Shown piece after piece: positions 48,100 through 56,035 of a stretch of 64,000 bases of DNA. Source of the stretch: Noviluteimonas gilva (lineage in GTDB: Bacteria > Pseudomonadota > Gammaproteobacteria > Xanthomonadales > Xanthomonadaceae). The notes under the pieces were generated by a model. The model was given only the letters and a program-made list of their open reading frames with translations, was not told where the DNA came from and searched no databases. Within the stretch, counting starts at the first letter, position 1, and every line of letters starts with the position of its first letter. The stretch lies in assembly GCF_009740395.1 (NCBI RefSeq), contig NZ_WOXT01000002.1, positions 682,001 to 746,000 of the forward strand, written 5' to 3'. Position numbers and translations under genes: made by a program.

Positions 48100-49152
48100 A
48101 TGGACGCAGGGCAGGATTTCGAGAAGATGGCACGGCAGTACTGGAGCGCATGGGGCGACATGCTTCGTGGCGCGACGGCGGCGGCCCAGCCCGCCACGCC
48201 GGACCCGATGAAGCAGTGGCACGACGCGGTGGACTGGTGGACCCAGCTCGCCCACGGCCAGCGCTCGGAGGTCAATGCCGCGGTCGACCGTTTCAACGGG
48301 CAGGCACGCAGCTGGTACGGCTCGATGCAGCAGGTGGCCGCGCAGTTCGCCGGGCACGATGCCTCGGCGCGCGACATCACCAATGCGTGGAAGTCGGCGC
48401 TCGGTGCGGTCGGCGAGAACCCGTTCCCCGAATTGTTCCGTTCGATGCGCGGCCAGGGCCAGCAGGGCCTGGACCAGTGGATCGAAGATGCTTCGCCGTT
48501 CCTCGATGCCTGGCGTCGTGAAGCCGGTTCGTGGCTCGGCATGCCGGCCTTCGGTTTCGCGCGCGAACACCAGGAGCGTTGGCAGAAGCTCGTGCAGGCG
48601 CAGCTGGACCTGCAACAGGAAAACAGCGCCTACAACGCGCTGATGGTGAAGTCGGGCCAGCGTGCGTACGAAGTCTTCGAACAGAAGCTCGCCGCGCGCA
48701 CCGGCGACGGCCAGCAACTGAAGTCCGCGCGCGCGATGTTCGATCTGTGGATCGACTCGGCCGAAGAAGCCTACGCAGAGATTGCGCTGTCGGATGAATT
48801 CCGCAAGGTCTACGGCCGCCTCGTCGATGCGCAGATGCGCGTGCGCGGTGGCGTGCAGCGCGAAGTGGAAAACGCGACCGGCCAGCTCGGCATGCCCTCG
48901 CGCACCGAGATGGACGCCGCGCATCGCAAGATCACGCAACTGGAACGCGAAGTGCGCAAGTTGCGCGATGCCATCCTCGCGCAGCAAGCGCCGGCGCCGG
49001 CGAAAGCCGCACCGGTTGCAGCGCGCAGCGACGAGCCGTCGCTGAAAGTGCAGGGCGACAAGATCCTCGGCAACAAGCCGGCGGCGAGCACGCCGTCCTC
49101 GAACAAGCCGTCCGCGAAGACGACCACCAAGGGCAAGGGGAAGCGCGCATGA
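48100..49152 (+). CDS. phaE: Class III polyhydroxyalkanoate synthase subunit PhaE
   Basis: A 350-residue soluble, helix-rich protein with the PhaE texts YWSAWGDMLRG at the start, NPFPELFRSMRG in the middle and FRKVYGRLVDAQMRVRGGVQ, plus a coiled-coil near residues 265-290. The last 50 residues are a disordered Ala/Lys/Pro-rich tail. PhaE is the non-catalytic partner that activates PhaC in class III synthases. GGGAGG precedes the ATG. An imperfect AAATGT...ACATTT dyad (48042-48062) in the gap upstream could be a regulatory site. The stop overlaps phaC by ATGA, as expected for a fixed complex. Confidence 0.93.
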   Translation: MDAGQDFEKMARQYWSAWGDMLRGATAAAQPATPDPMKQWHDAVDWWTQLAHGQRSEVNAAVDRFNGQARSWYGSMQQVAAQFAGHDASARDITNAWKSALGAVGENPFPELFRSMRGQGQQGLDQWIEDASPFLDAWRREAGSWLGMPAFGFAREHQERWQKLVQAQLDLQQENSAYNALMVKSGQRAYEVFEQKLAARTGDGQQLKSARAMFDLWIDSAEEAYAEIALSDEFRKVYGRLVDAQMRVRGGVQREVENATGQLGMPSRTEMDAAHRKITQLEREVRKLRDAILAQQAPAPAKAAPVAARSDEPSLKVQGDKILGNKPAASTPSSNKPSAKTTTKGKGKRA

Positions 49153-50225
49153 GCCTCGGCAACCAGGGTCCGCTGGACATCAGCCCCGAAGCGCTCGCCG
49201 ACGAAGCGCTGAAGATGCAGCAGAAGCTCGGCGCGGGCCTCAACACCCTGCGCGAGGTCGACGACGTGGAATACGGCGCGACGAAGAAGGAAGCCGTGTG
49301 GTCCGACGGCAAGGTCGTGCTGTATCGCTATCGCGGCGAACAGGCGCCGACCGCCAAGGTCCCGCTGCTGATCAGCTACGCGCTGGTCAATCGCCCCTAC
49401 ATGGTCGACCTGCAATCCGATCGTTCGATCGTGCGCGGCCTGCTAGCGCGCGGCGAAGACGTCTACATCATCGACTGGGGCTATCCGGATCGTTCGGATC
49501 GTTACCTCACGCTCGAGGATTACGTCGAACGCTTCCTCGGTGGCGCGGTGGATTACCTGCGTCGCGAACATGGCCTGGATGCGATCAACCTGCTCGGCAT
49601 CTGCCAGGGCGGCGCGTTCTCGCTGTGCTATTCGTCGCTGCATCCGGAAAAGATCCGCAACCTCATCACCATGGTGACGCCGGTGGATTTCCACACCGAC
49701 GACAACATGCTGTCGAGCTGGACGCGCGCGATGGACGTCGACCTCTTCGTCGACACGCTGGGCAACGTGCCGGCCGATTTGATGAACTGGTGCTACCTCA
49801 CGCTCAAGCCGGCGCGCCTGTTCGTGCAGAAGTACGTGGGCCTGGTCGACATCCTCGACGACAAGAAGGCCGTCGAAGATTTCCTGCGCATGGAAAAGTG
49901 GATCTTCGATTCGCCGGACCAGGCGGGTGAAGCGTTCCGCCAGTTCGTCAAGCAGTTCTACCAGGCCAACGGATTCATCAACGGCGGCATCACGATCGGC
50001 GATCGCGAAGTGCACCTGGGCATGGTGGAAATGCCGGTGCTCAACATCTTCGCCGAGCAGGATCACCTCGTGCCGCCGGGTGCGTCGAAGGCGCTGCGCA
50101 ACGTGGTCGGCACGAAGGACTACACCGAGCTGTCCTTCAAGGGTGGCCACATCGGCATCTACGTGTCCGGTCGCGCGCAGAAGGAAGTGCCGCAGACCAT
50201 CCACGACTGGCTGCTCGCGCGCTGA
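49149..50225 (+). CDS. phaC: Class III polyhydroxyalkanoate synthase subunit PhaC
   Basis: A 358-residue alpha/beta hydrolase, the short form typical of class III. The lipase-like box is GICQGG with catalytic C152; D305 (AEQDHLVPP) and H334 (GGHIGIYVS) complete the triad. With PhaE it polymerises short-chain hydroxyacyl-CoA into storage granules. No phaA, phaB or phasin gene is adjacent, so monomer supply must come from elsewhere. The ATGA overlap with phaE fits stoichiometric expression. Confidence 0.95.
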   Translation: MSLGNQGPLDISPEALADEALKMQQKLGAGLNTLREVDDVEYGATKKEAVWSDGKVVLYRYRGEQAPTAKVPLLISYALVNRPYMVDLQSDRSIVRGLLARGEDVYIIDWGYPDRSDRYLTLEDYVERFLGGAVDYLRREHGLDAINLLGICQGGAFSLCYSSLHPEKIRNLITMVTPVDFHTDDNMLSSWTRAMDVDLFVDTLGNVPADLMNWCYLTLKPARLFVQKYVGLVDILDDKKAVEDFLRMEKWIFDSPDQAGEAFRQFVKQFYQANGFINGGITIGDREVHLGMVEMPVLNIFAEQDHLVPPGASKALRNVVGTKDYTELSFKGGHIGIYVSGRAQKEVPQTIHDWLLAR

Positions 50226-50230
50226 TCGCA

Positions 50231-50671
50231 ATGGGCGCGCTGCCGCTGACGGTCGCGCGCTCCATCGGCATGGTGTGGACCGTGCCGAACACCTTGATCG
50301 GATTGATCGCAGGCGTCGCAGGCATGGCCTTCGGCGCGCATGCGCACGTCCGCGTGCGCGAATGCGCCATCGTGTTCCATCGTTTTCCGTGGGGACCGGG
50401 CGGGGCGATCACGCTCGGGAATACCATCCTCCATACGGGTGATTCGCTCGATTCCGAATGCGTGACTTACGCGCATCGCGCAGGCCATGCGCACGAACCC
50501 TCGATCACCTTCGCCGACCACGAACGCGCGCATGTCTTCCAATACATGGCGCTCGGGCCGCTGTTCCTGCCGCTGTATCTCGCATGCGGCGGCGTGAGCG
50601 TGCGCAATCGATTCGAACGCGCGGCGGATCGTTACGCGCTGACCGGACGCGATTGGTGGCCGTGGTCTTGA
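50231..50671 (+). CDS. Membrane protein with HExxH motif (putative zincin)
   Basis: A 146-residue protein that starts with a hydrophobic helix (residues 10-35). A beta-rich part follows, then DHERAHVFQYMALGP: HERAH is an HExxH zinc-binding motif, followed at once by a second hydrophobic helix (LFLPLYLACGG). A third potential ligand could be E/D in RFERAADRYA. Motif and topology suggest a small membrane metallopeptidase or zinc-binding protein, but I cannot name a family. It starts 5 bases after phaC and may be co-transcribed with it. Confidence 0.7.
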   Translation: MGALPLTVARSIGMVWTVPNTLIGLIAGVAGMAFGAHAHVRVRECAIVFHRFPWGPGGAITLGNTILHTGDSLDSECVTYAHRAGHAHEPSITFADHERAHVFQYMALGPLFLPLYLACGGVSVRNRFERAADRYALTGRDWWPWS

Positions 50672-50719
50672 AGCGGCTGTCGTGTTTGACAGTTTCTTGA
50701 CGCTGCATCGAATACCTTC

Positions 50720-50865
50720 GCAACCGTCGAGGAACGTCCAAGAGTCCCGCCGTCCCAGGAACGAAAGGTTCGAGGGAATGGCAGTCGAAGACGACCACGA
50801 CGAGCGGAAGCCTCGATCCCCTCCAGTCCCTTGAAAAAGGACCGCGAGATCGGGGCTTCTTTTTG
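50720..50865 (+). ncRNA. Candidate small RNA with intrinsic terminator
   Basis: The 315-base gap 50672-50986 has no credible gene. A perfect -35 (TTGACA, 50686-50691) is followed at 18 bases by GAATAC, a poor -10. A strong Rho-independent terminator lies downstream: 50807-50818 (GAAGCCTCGATC) pairs at all 12 positions (one G-U) with 50848-50859, a 4-pair inner stem (GTCC/GGAC) lies in the loop, and TTTTT follows at 50860-50864. The implied transcript is about 145 nt and holds five GGA triplets, the core of CsrA/RsmA sites. The element could instead be a terminator of the preceding gene, but its distance (about 180 bases) argues for a separate RNA. Confidence 0.45.
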
Positions 50866-50986
50866 CGTGCAAGAAAAAGATCGCGTCGCCACGTTCACGG
50901 CGCAGGGCGTACAAACGCGTTGCACAACGGCGATGACATTCGCCGCCGATTTCGGGCCTCCGTGCAGCTCCTGACTGGATGCTGCC

Positions 50987-51184
50987 ATGAACCCCGAATC
51001 TCCGAGCGAGATCGAACGCCTCGCGCGCGCAATCACCGAAACAAGACGACTCCTGGAACAATCCGAACGCATCCTGCAGGAGGCCTCCGGCGCATTTGTC
51101 GAGCGTGCCGCTGCGCTTGTATCGCGAGCACCGCAGCACAAACAGATGGCGTCGAATCCAGGCGTGGGCGAGACAGGTTCCTGA
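50987..51184 (+). CDS. Small hypothetical protein, helical
   Basis: A 65-residue, highly charged protein (ERLARAITETRRLLEQSERI) likely to form one long amphipathic or coiled-coil helix followed by a flexible tail. I see no family. It is supported mainly by its neighbour: its stop TGA shares one base with the ATG of the next small ORF (TGATG), a typical sign of coupled expression. Real but uncertain. Confidence 0.45.
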   Translation: MNPESPSEIERLARAITETRRLLEQSERILQEASGAFVERAAALVSRAPQHKQMASNPGVGETGS

Positions 51185-51387
51185 TGGTGGTTCTTTTCCT
51201 CGGCGGCCCGCTCGATGGAACGCGCACCGACTGGGCCAGTTCGCCGAACTATTTCGAGTACAGCGTTGCGGGCGGCATGGTTCCTTATTCCCCGCACGTC
51301 GAGATCACGATCCCCGGGGTCGATGCGGTCTATGTACCGATCGGCATGGGAGGCAACGCCATCAGCGACAGCCTCCGCCACCTGTAG
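51184..51387 (+). CDS. Small hypothetical protein with GGPLDG motif
   Basis: A 67-residue protein starting VVLFLGGPLDGTRTDW, rich in Gly, Tyr, Pro and Val, probably a small beta fold. Short proteins with an N-terminal GGPxDG text are common in phage and bacterial genomes and have no known role. Its ATG overlaps the stop of the preceding small ORF (TGATG). Longer frames over the same DNA exist, but they lack the coupling and look like shadows. Confidence 0.5.
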   Translation: MVVLFLGGPLDGTRTDWASSPNYFEYSVAGGMVPYSPHVEITIPGVDAVYVPIGMGGNAISDSLRHL

Positions 51388-51426
51388 CCCATTCGCCGAA
51401 GGGGGCTGCCGGCGCATACTCGCCCC

Positions 51427-51861
51427 ATGGCGAACTTCCTCCAGATCACCCCGTTCATGCACGTGGCGGACGTGGAAGCGACGGCGAAGTTTTTCGCCGA
51501 CATCCTCGGGTTCGAAATCCTCTATCGGCAGCCGGGCTACGCCTACATCGAGCGCGAGGGCTGCGGCATCCGCATGCTGGAGGCGGGCGAGGGCAACCCA
51601 CTGATCACGGGGAACCGGCGGTTCCGGTACTACGTCGACGTCCGCGACGTCGACGGGCTCTACGCCGAGCTCAAGCCCAAGCTCGACACCCTGCCCAAGG
51701 AAGACGTCCACGGCCCGGCCGATAAACCCTATGGCCAGCGGGAGTTGCTCGTGAAGGTGCCCGACGGGGACCTGATCGCCTTCGGGCAGGGGATCTTCAC
51801 ACCCGATGGTGCCCAGGTGACCTCCAGGCGACAGGAAGGGGGTCCGGTTTCAGAAATGTGA
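51427..51861 (+). CDS. VOC-family (glyoxalase/bleomycin-resistance-like) protein
   Basis: A 144-residue protein of the vicinal-oxygen-chelate fold: FMHVADVEATAKFFADILGFE at the start, YAYIEREGCGIRMLE, and PYGQRELLVKVPDGDLIAFGQ at the end, i.e. two beta-alpha-beta3 modules. Metal ligands would be His (FMHV) and the Glu of QREL. The reaction is unknown; members include lyases, dioxygenases and drug-binding proteins. The last 20 residues are polar and probably disordered. It stands alone, 40 bases after the small ORF pair. Confidence 0.85.
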   Translation: MANFLQITPFMHVADVEATAKFFADILGFEILYRQPGYAYIEREGCGIRMLEAGEGNPLITGNRRFRYYVDVRDVDGLYAELKPKLDTLPKEDVHGPADKPYGQRELLVKVPDGDLIAFGQGIFTPDGAQVTSRRQEGGPVSEM

Positions 51862-51933
51862 CTTTGTTCTCAATTTCACGGGGCCGGCTGGCGCGATCCT
51901 CTCGCCACGCACAGGGAGAACAGGGGCTCCGCC

Positions 51934-52098
51934 ATGGACGCACAGACACTGCAATTCGCGCTCTTCCTCGGCATCGCCGCGGCGCTGTACACGCTGGTGA
52001 CCGTCGGCCTGGAAATCGCCCGCCGCTTCTCGCTGCAATCGCGCGCCACCAGTGCGGTCGGCGTCGGCGCGGAGATCGCGCACCACCGCAACGATTGA
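51934..52098 (+). CDS. Small single-helix membrane protein (54 aa)
   Basis: The frame from ATG 51934 to TGA 52096-52098 codes for 54 residues: a short polar start, one hydrophobic helix (FALFLGIAAALYTLVTVGLE, about residues 8-27) and a basic, then small-residue tail. AGGGG lies 9 bases upstream. I recognise no family. A single helix followed by Arg-Arg suggests a small inner-membrane protein. Confidence 0.5.
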   Translation: MDAQTLQFALFLGIAAALYTLVTVGLEIARRFSLQSRATSAVGVGAEIAHHRND

Positions 52099-52132
52099 CC
52101 CACTTCAACGCGCGCCGAACGGGGCGCGGTTG

Positions 52133-52315
52133 ATGAGCGCACTGCTCGAACTCTTCGCGGAAATCTTTTTCGAAGTCGCGGTCGTCGCCACCGGCCACGG
52201 GATCGGCTGGCTGCTGCCGATGCGTCGCAAGTTCTCCGACAACGAAGCGACCTTCGTCGGCGTGCTGTTCTGGGTGATCGTGATCGCAGGCGTGCTGTGG
52301 TGGCGTCTTAGCTGA
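52133..52315 (+). CDS. Small two-helix membrane protein (60 aa)
   Basis: A 60-residue protein with two hydrophobic helices (about residues 9-30 and 41-58) joined by a basic loop (MRRKFSDNE). The frame is open further upstream, but this ATG gives a membrane protein start (SALLELFAEIFFEV). It follows the 54-residue membrane ORF by 34 bases on the same strand. Function is unknown. It ends 6 bases before the stop of the convergent membrane-protein gene. Confidence 0.55.
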   Translation: MSALLELFAEIFFEVAVVATGHGIGWLLPMRRKFSDNEATFVGVLFWVIVIAGVLWWRLS

Positions 52316-52321
52316 CGCGCA

Positions 52322-52642
52322 TCAGCGGCTCATCAACGCGAACGCAAGAAACACGAGTACCGGCCCGGCCAGCGAAAGAAACGCCAGGCCGATGAGGCCT
52401 TGTGTCCGCTTCGTCGGTTCGTCGGCGCCTGCCTTGGCCAGGCGCACGAGACCGACGATGGCCACGGCCTGCATGATCAGCGTGATCGGGTAGACGAAGA
52501 TCGCAATCGCGAACAGCGTGCTCCCGCCTTCGGTTTCCGGATGCGCCGCGAACAACACGCGCGCGGCGAACGCGGTGAGCGCCGCCATCAGGAGAGCGGA
52601 GGCGGCGAGGAGGAGCTGCGGCCAGCGGGGCGATAGGGTCAT
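52322..52642 (-). CDS. Hypothetical three-helix membrane protein
   Basis: A 106-residue protein with three strongly hydrophobic helices (near residues 9-31, 41-67 and 83-105) and few loops. The frame continues upstream, but the ATG at 52642 (MTLSPRWPQ) gives a normal membrane-protein N-terminus. A TACAAT-like hexamer about 10 bases before it on the minus strand could be a -10 box for a short leader. No family is recognised. Confidence 0.55.
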   Translation of the reverse strand: MTLSPRWPQLLLAASALLMAALTAFAARVLFAAHPETEGGSTLFAIAIFVYPITLIMQAVAIVGLVRLAKAGADEPTKRTQGLIGLAFLSLAGPVLVFLAFALMSR

Positions 52643-52724
52643 CGGGGGCGATTGTATGCGCTTGGCGCGGGGGGCTGGCGGCATAATCGCGCTGGGAACA
52701 ACCATGCCGCAGTCGGGGGACGCG

Positions 52725-53377
52725 ATGCACCAGATGACGCAGCCCGATGTCGTCACATCGGAGGGCGAACTGTTCCGCCGCGTGCTCGGTGATCAGTGGC
52801 GCAAGCTGCATCCCGATATCCAGCATCGCTTCGGGCGCAACCCGCAGGTCGGGCATCGCCTGCATTACACGGGGACGTTGTGGGAGCTGTCGTGTTCGCG
52901 CCTTGGGAGGTTGCTTGCGTGGGCGACGCAACCCATCGTGCGCGGCGCGCTGATCCCGGCCACCGACCACGACTTTCCGGTCGACATCGAGGTGTATTCG
53001 CGGCCTGGCGATCCTGCGATCTTCAAGCAGCGCACCTATCGGCTCAATGGGCGCAAGCCGGTCATGTTCACTTCGCGCATGGTGGCGCTCGGCACCGATC
53101 GCGTCATCGAGTACGTCGGTGCCGGGCTGGGGATGGTGCTGAAGTTGTCGGTCGACGATGGCAACCTGCATTTCACGAGCGAGCGTTACTTCTTCCAGAT
53201 TTTCGGCACGCGTATTCCGCTGCCAGGCTGCTGACGCCCGGCAAGACGTTCCTCGTGCATCGCAACGAAGGTCCGGAGCGTTTCAGCATCCGCATTGAAA
53301 TCCGCCATGCGTTGTTCGGCAGGACGTTTACGCAAGCGGGTGAGTTTTGGGAGATTGCTGCGCCGGGCCAACACTGA
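52725..53377 (+). pseudogene. DUF4166-domain gene interrupted by a frameshift
   Basis: The first part (52725-53234, about 169 residues) reads GELFRRVLGDQWRKLHPDIQ, HYTGTLWELSCSRLG and YFFQIFGTRIPLPG and then stops. The rest of the DUF4166 domain continues at once in the next frame: RLLTPGKTFLVHRNEG, RFSIRIEIRHALFGRTF and AGEFWE, to a stop at 53377. Joining the two frames near 53223-53231 restores a normal-length protein of about 217 residues, so one base is missing there (or two added). The start at 52725 is favoured by GGGGGA 5 bases upstream; 52704 is the alternative. It may be a true pseudogene or a sequencing error. DUF4166 function is unknown. Confidence 0.75.
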
Positions 53378-53398
53378 AAAACCTGGAGTGCCGCTCGG

Positions 53399-54091
53399 TC
53401 AAACCTCGCTGGGTGCCAGTTCCCTGAGCTTGCCTTCGTGCAGTTCAAGCACGCGATCCAGGCGACGCGCGAGTTTGCGATCGTGCGTCACGAGCACCAG
53501 GCTCGTGCGCTGTGCGTGGTTGAGGTCGATCATCTGCGCGAACACGTGCGCCGCGGTCTTCTCGTCGAGGTTGCCCGTGGGCTCGTCGCCGAGGACACAC
53601 GCGGGCTTGTTCACCAGCGCGCGTGCAACGGCCGCGCGTTGGCGTTCGCCACCCGAGAGTTCGCCGGGCTTGTGTTCCAGGCGATGACCGAGGCCGACGG
53701 ATTCCAGCAAGTCTTTCGCACGCTGTCGTGCATCCGGGATGTGCGTGCCGTTGAGCAGCACGGGCAGCATCACGTTCTCGAGCGCGGTGAATTCCGGCAA
53801 CAGGTGATGGAACTGGTAGACGAAGCCGAGCGCCTTGTTGCGCAGCTTGCCGCGCTCGGCGTCGGACAGATCGCTCATGCGCTGGCCGGCGACCCACACT
53901 TCGCCCGCGGTCGGGATGTCGAGCCCGCCGAGCAGGTGCAGCAAGGTACTTTTGCCGGCGCCCGACGCGCCAAGGATCGCCACCGTTTCGCCTTCGGCGA
54001 CCGACAACTGCAGGTCGTGGAAGACGTGCGTCTTCAGGTTGCCTTCGGCGTAGGTCTTCGCCAGGCGTTCGGCGCGCAGGACGTCACTCAT
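53399..54091 (-). CDS. lolD: Lipoprotein-releasing ABC ATPase LolD
   Basis: A 230-residue MacB-type ABC ATPase: Walker [28 protein letters not shown] (the LolD Q-loop text), signature LSGGERQR and Walker [13 protein letters not shown]. It powers release of mature lipoproteins from the inner membrane to LolA. The start overlaps the end of lolC by 8 bases, so the pair is coupled. Its location next to lolC leaves little doubt over MacB alternatives. Confidence 0.95.
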   Translation of the reverse strand: MSDVLRAERLAKTYAEGNLKTHVFHDLQLSVAEGETVAILGASGAGKSTLLHLLGGLDIPTAGEVWVAGQRMSDLSDAERGKLRNKALGFVYQFHHLLPEFTALENVMLPVLLNGTHIPDARQRAKDLLESVGLGHRLEHKPGELSGGERQRAAVARALVNKPACVLGDEPTGNLDEKTAAHVFAQMIDLNHAQRTSLVLVTHDRKLARRLDRVLELHEGKLRELAPSEV

Positions 54092-55325
54092 AGCGCAGCG
54101 CCTCCGCCGGGGCCGTGCGCGCGGCGCGCCACGCGGGATACAGGGTGGCGACGAAGGCCATGCCGAGTGCGACCAGCGCGATGATGGTGACGTCGTCGGC
54201 GTTCAATTCGGTCGGCAATCCGGTGATGTAGTAGACGTCCTCGGGCAGCAACTGCACGCCGAGCACTTTTTCCAGCCCGTTGAGGATGTGGTCGAGGTTG
54301 AGCGTCAGCGCGATACCGCCGACGACGCCCAGCACGGTGCCGATGATGCCGATCAGCGTGCCTTGCACCATGAAGACCTGCATCACGCCGCGCGGCGTGA
54401 GGCCAAGCGTGCGCAGGATCGCGATGTCGGCCTGCTTGTCGGTCACCAGCATGACCTGCGAAGACACGAGGTTGAACGCGCCCATCGCGATCAGCAGCGA
54501 GAGCAGGATCGCCATCACCGTTTTTTCCATCTTGAGCGCGCGGAACATGTTGGCGTTCTCGCGCGTCCAGTCGCTGACGCTGTACGGCCCGGGCAACTTG
54601 AGCGCGAGGTCGCGGGCGACGTCGAAGGCCTTGTCCATGTCGTGCAGGCGCAGTCGCACGCCGGTGACGCCGTTGCCCATGCGCATCAGGCGTTGGGCGT
54701 CCTGCAGGTTCACGACCGCAAGACCCTTGTCGAATTCGTTGTAGCCGGCTTCGAACAATCCGCTGACCTTGAAGCGCTTGAACTGCGGCATCGCGCCCAT
54801 GGGCGTGGCCTGCAGGTCGGTGGTGAGCACGACGTAGTCGCCGACATTCACGCCGAGCCACAGCGCGAGTTCGCGACCGAGCACGATGTTGAAGCTGCCG
54901 GGCGTGAGCGAGTCGATCTTGCCGTCGACCATCTTCTCGCCGAGGACCGAAACGTTGCGCTCCTGCCCGGGCACGATGCCGCGCACGATGGCCGGCTGGT
55001 TGCGCGCACCACGCAGCAGGCCTTGCGTTTCGACGTAGGGCGCGGCGCCGGCCACGCGCTTGTCCTGCATCGCAAGGTTCACCGCGTGCGGCCAGTCGGT
55101 GAGCGGATCGCCGTAGCCGCTGACGGTGGCGTGCGCCGCCATCTGCAGCATGCGATCGCGGATTTCGCGCTGGAACCCGCTCATCACCGCGAGCGTGGTG
55201 ATGAGCGCGGTCACGCCCAGCGCGATCCCGAGGATCGACGCCAGCGAAATGAAGGAGATGAATCCATTGCGGCGCTTGGCGCGGAGGTAGCGCAGGCCGA
55301 TGGCGACGGGGATGGGTTTGAACAT
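54084..55325 (-). CDS. lolC: Lipoprotein-releasing ABC transporter permease LolC/LolE
   Basis: A 413-residue permease with four membrane helices: one near residue 25-50, and three after residue 265 ([20 protein letters not shown], the [13 protein letters not shown] loop, and the final helices). A large periplasmic domain lies in between. The N-terminal [27 protein letters not shown] is the LolC/E hallmark. Only one permease gene is present, so the complex may be a homodimer (LolF-like) unless a second is elsewhere. The ATG at 55325 gives the conserved start; upstream in-frame sequence belongs to the neighbouring gene region. Confidence 0.95.
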   Translation of the reverse strand: MFKPIPVAIGLRYLRAKRRNGFISFISLASILGIALGVTALITTLAVMSGFQREIRDRMLQMAAHATVSGYGDPLTDWPHAVNLAMQDKRVAGAAPYVETQGLLRGARNQPAIVRGIVPGQERNVSVLGEKMVDGKIDSLTPGSFNIVLGRELALWLGVNVGDYVVLTTDLQATPMGAMPQFKRFKVSGLFEAGYNEFDKGLAVVNLQDAQRLMRMGNGVTGVRLRLHDMDKAFDVARDLALKLPGPYSVSDWTRENANMFRALKMEKTVMAILLSLLIAMGAFNLVSSQVMLVTDKQADIAILRTLGLTPRGVMQVFMVQGTLIGIIGTVLGVVGGIALTLNLDHILNGLEKVLGVQLLPEDVYYITGLPTELNADDVTIIALVALGMAFVATLYPAWRAARTAPAEALRYE

Positions 55326-55332
55326 GGGTCGC

Positions 55333-55809
55333 CTATCGTCGCATTTCGCGGGGTTGCGCGGACAGGGGCCCGCCATCGGCGACCGCGGCCGAGGGACTGG
55401 CCAGGCGCAGGGCCCGTCGTCCGCGCGCATCCAGCGTATCGGGCCAGAACGCGAGGCGATGGGTGCGGCCCTGCGCATCGCGGGCGCGCAGGAACGCGAG
55501 CGTGCCGCGCCAATGAACGTGATGATGTGTGAGGGGCATGGCGTCGAGCGTGGCGCTCCCATCGGACCGGACGATGAAGACCCGCGGCGGGCGGCGATGT
55601 TCCCGATACGCACAAACCAGCGCCCACAGGCACGCGGAGGCGGCAAGCGGACGCTCGAACATCGCAGGCACGGCGGACACGTGGACGGCCAACGCGCCGA
55701 GGGCGCCGAGCGCAATCAAGACGGCGACCACCCACCTCGATGGCCGCCAAATCAGGCGGCAATCGGGCGACGGACGCAAGCGAGGCGACGCGGAAGGCAT
55801 CGAAGACAT
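55333..55809 (-). CDS. YgfX-like inner-membrane protein
   Basis: A 158-residue protein with two adjacent membrane helices (about residues 27-49 and 55-70) followed by a cytoplasmic beta domain that ends LAFWPDTLDARGRRALRLA. This layout and the final PD-x-LDA-x2-RR-x-LR pattern are those of YgfX (CptA), a protein that in E. coli pairs with SdhE (CptB) and has been described as a toxin acting on cytoskeletal proteins. sdhE is not next to it; lolC follows after 7 bases. Two ATGs (55809, 55800) are possible and neither has a strong RBS. Confidence 0.6.
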   Translation of the reverse strand: MSSMPSASPRLRPSPDCRLIWRPSRWVVAVLIALGALGALAVHVSAVPAMFERPLAASACLWALVCAYREHRRPPRVFIVRSDGSATLDAMPLTHHHVHWRGTLAFLRARDAQGRTHRLAFWPDTLDARGRRALRLASPSAAVADGGPLSAQPREMRR

Positions 55810-56035
55810 CCATGTCCGAGAGCGATGAACCCACCCTAACGCGACGCGCGTCAGCCCGCCGTCATCGGGTGCCGCACGCGCGTGTCGGAGTTCTCCGAAC
55901 GTTCGGAAGCGCGCGATCGCGAAGCGCAGGCGCGATCCCGAATGAAGCAAGGCGGGAAGATTCCGTGCGATGCCGCGAACTTCGGCCCGAGCCTTGCGCT
56001 TACACACGTCGGCCCGGACGTGGCGAGATACGACG

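Noticed and set aside
51096-51725. Longer frames across the mini-ORF and VOC region
   Set aside because: They cut across the well-supported VOC gene in another frame and have shadow-type Arg-rich composition.
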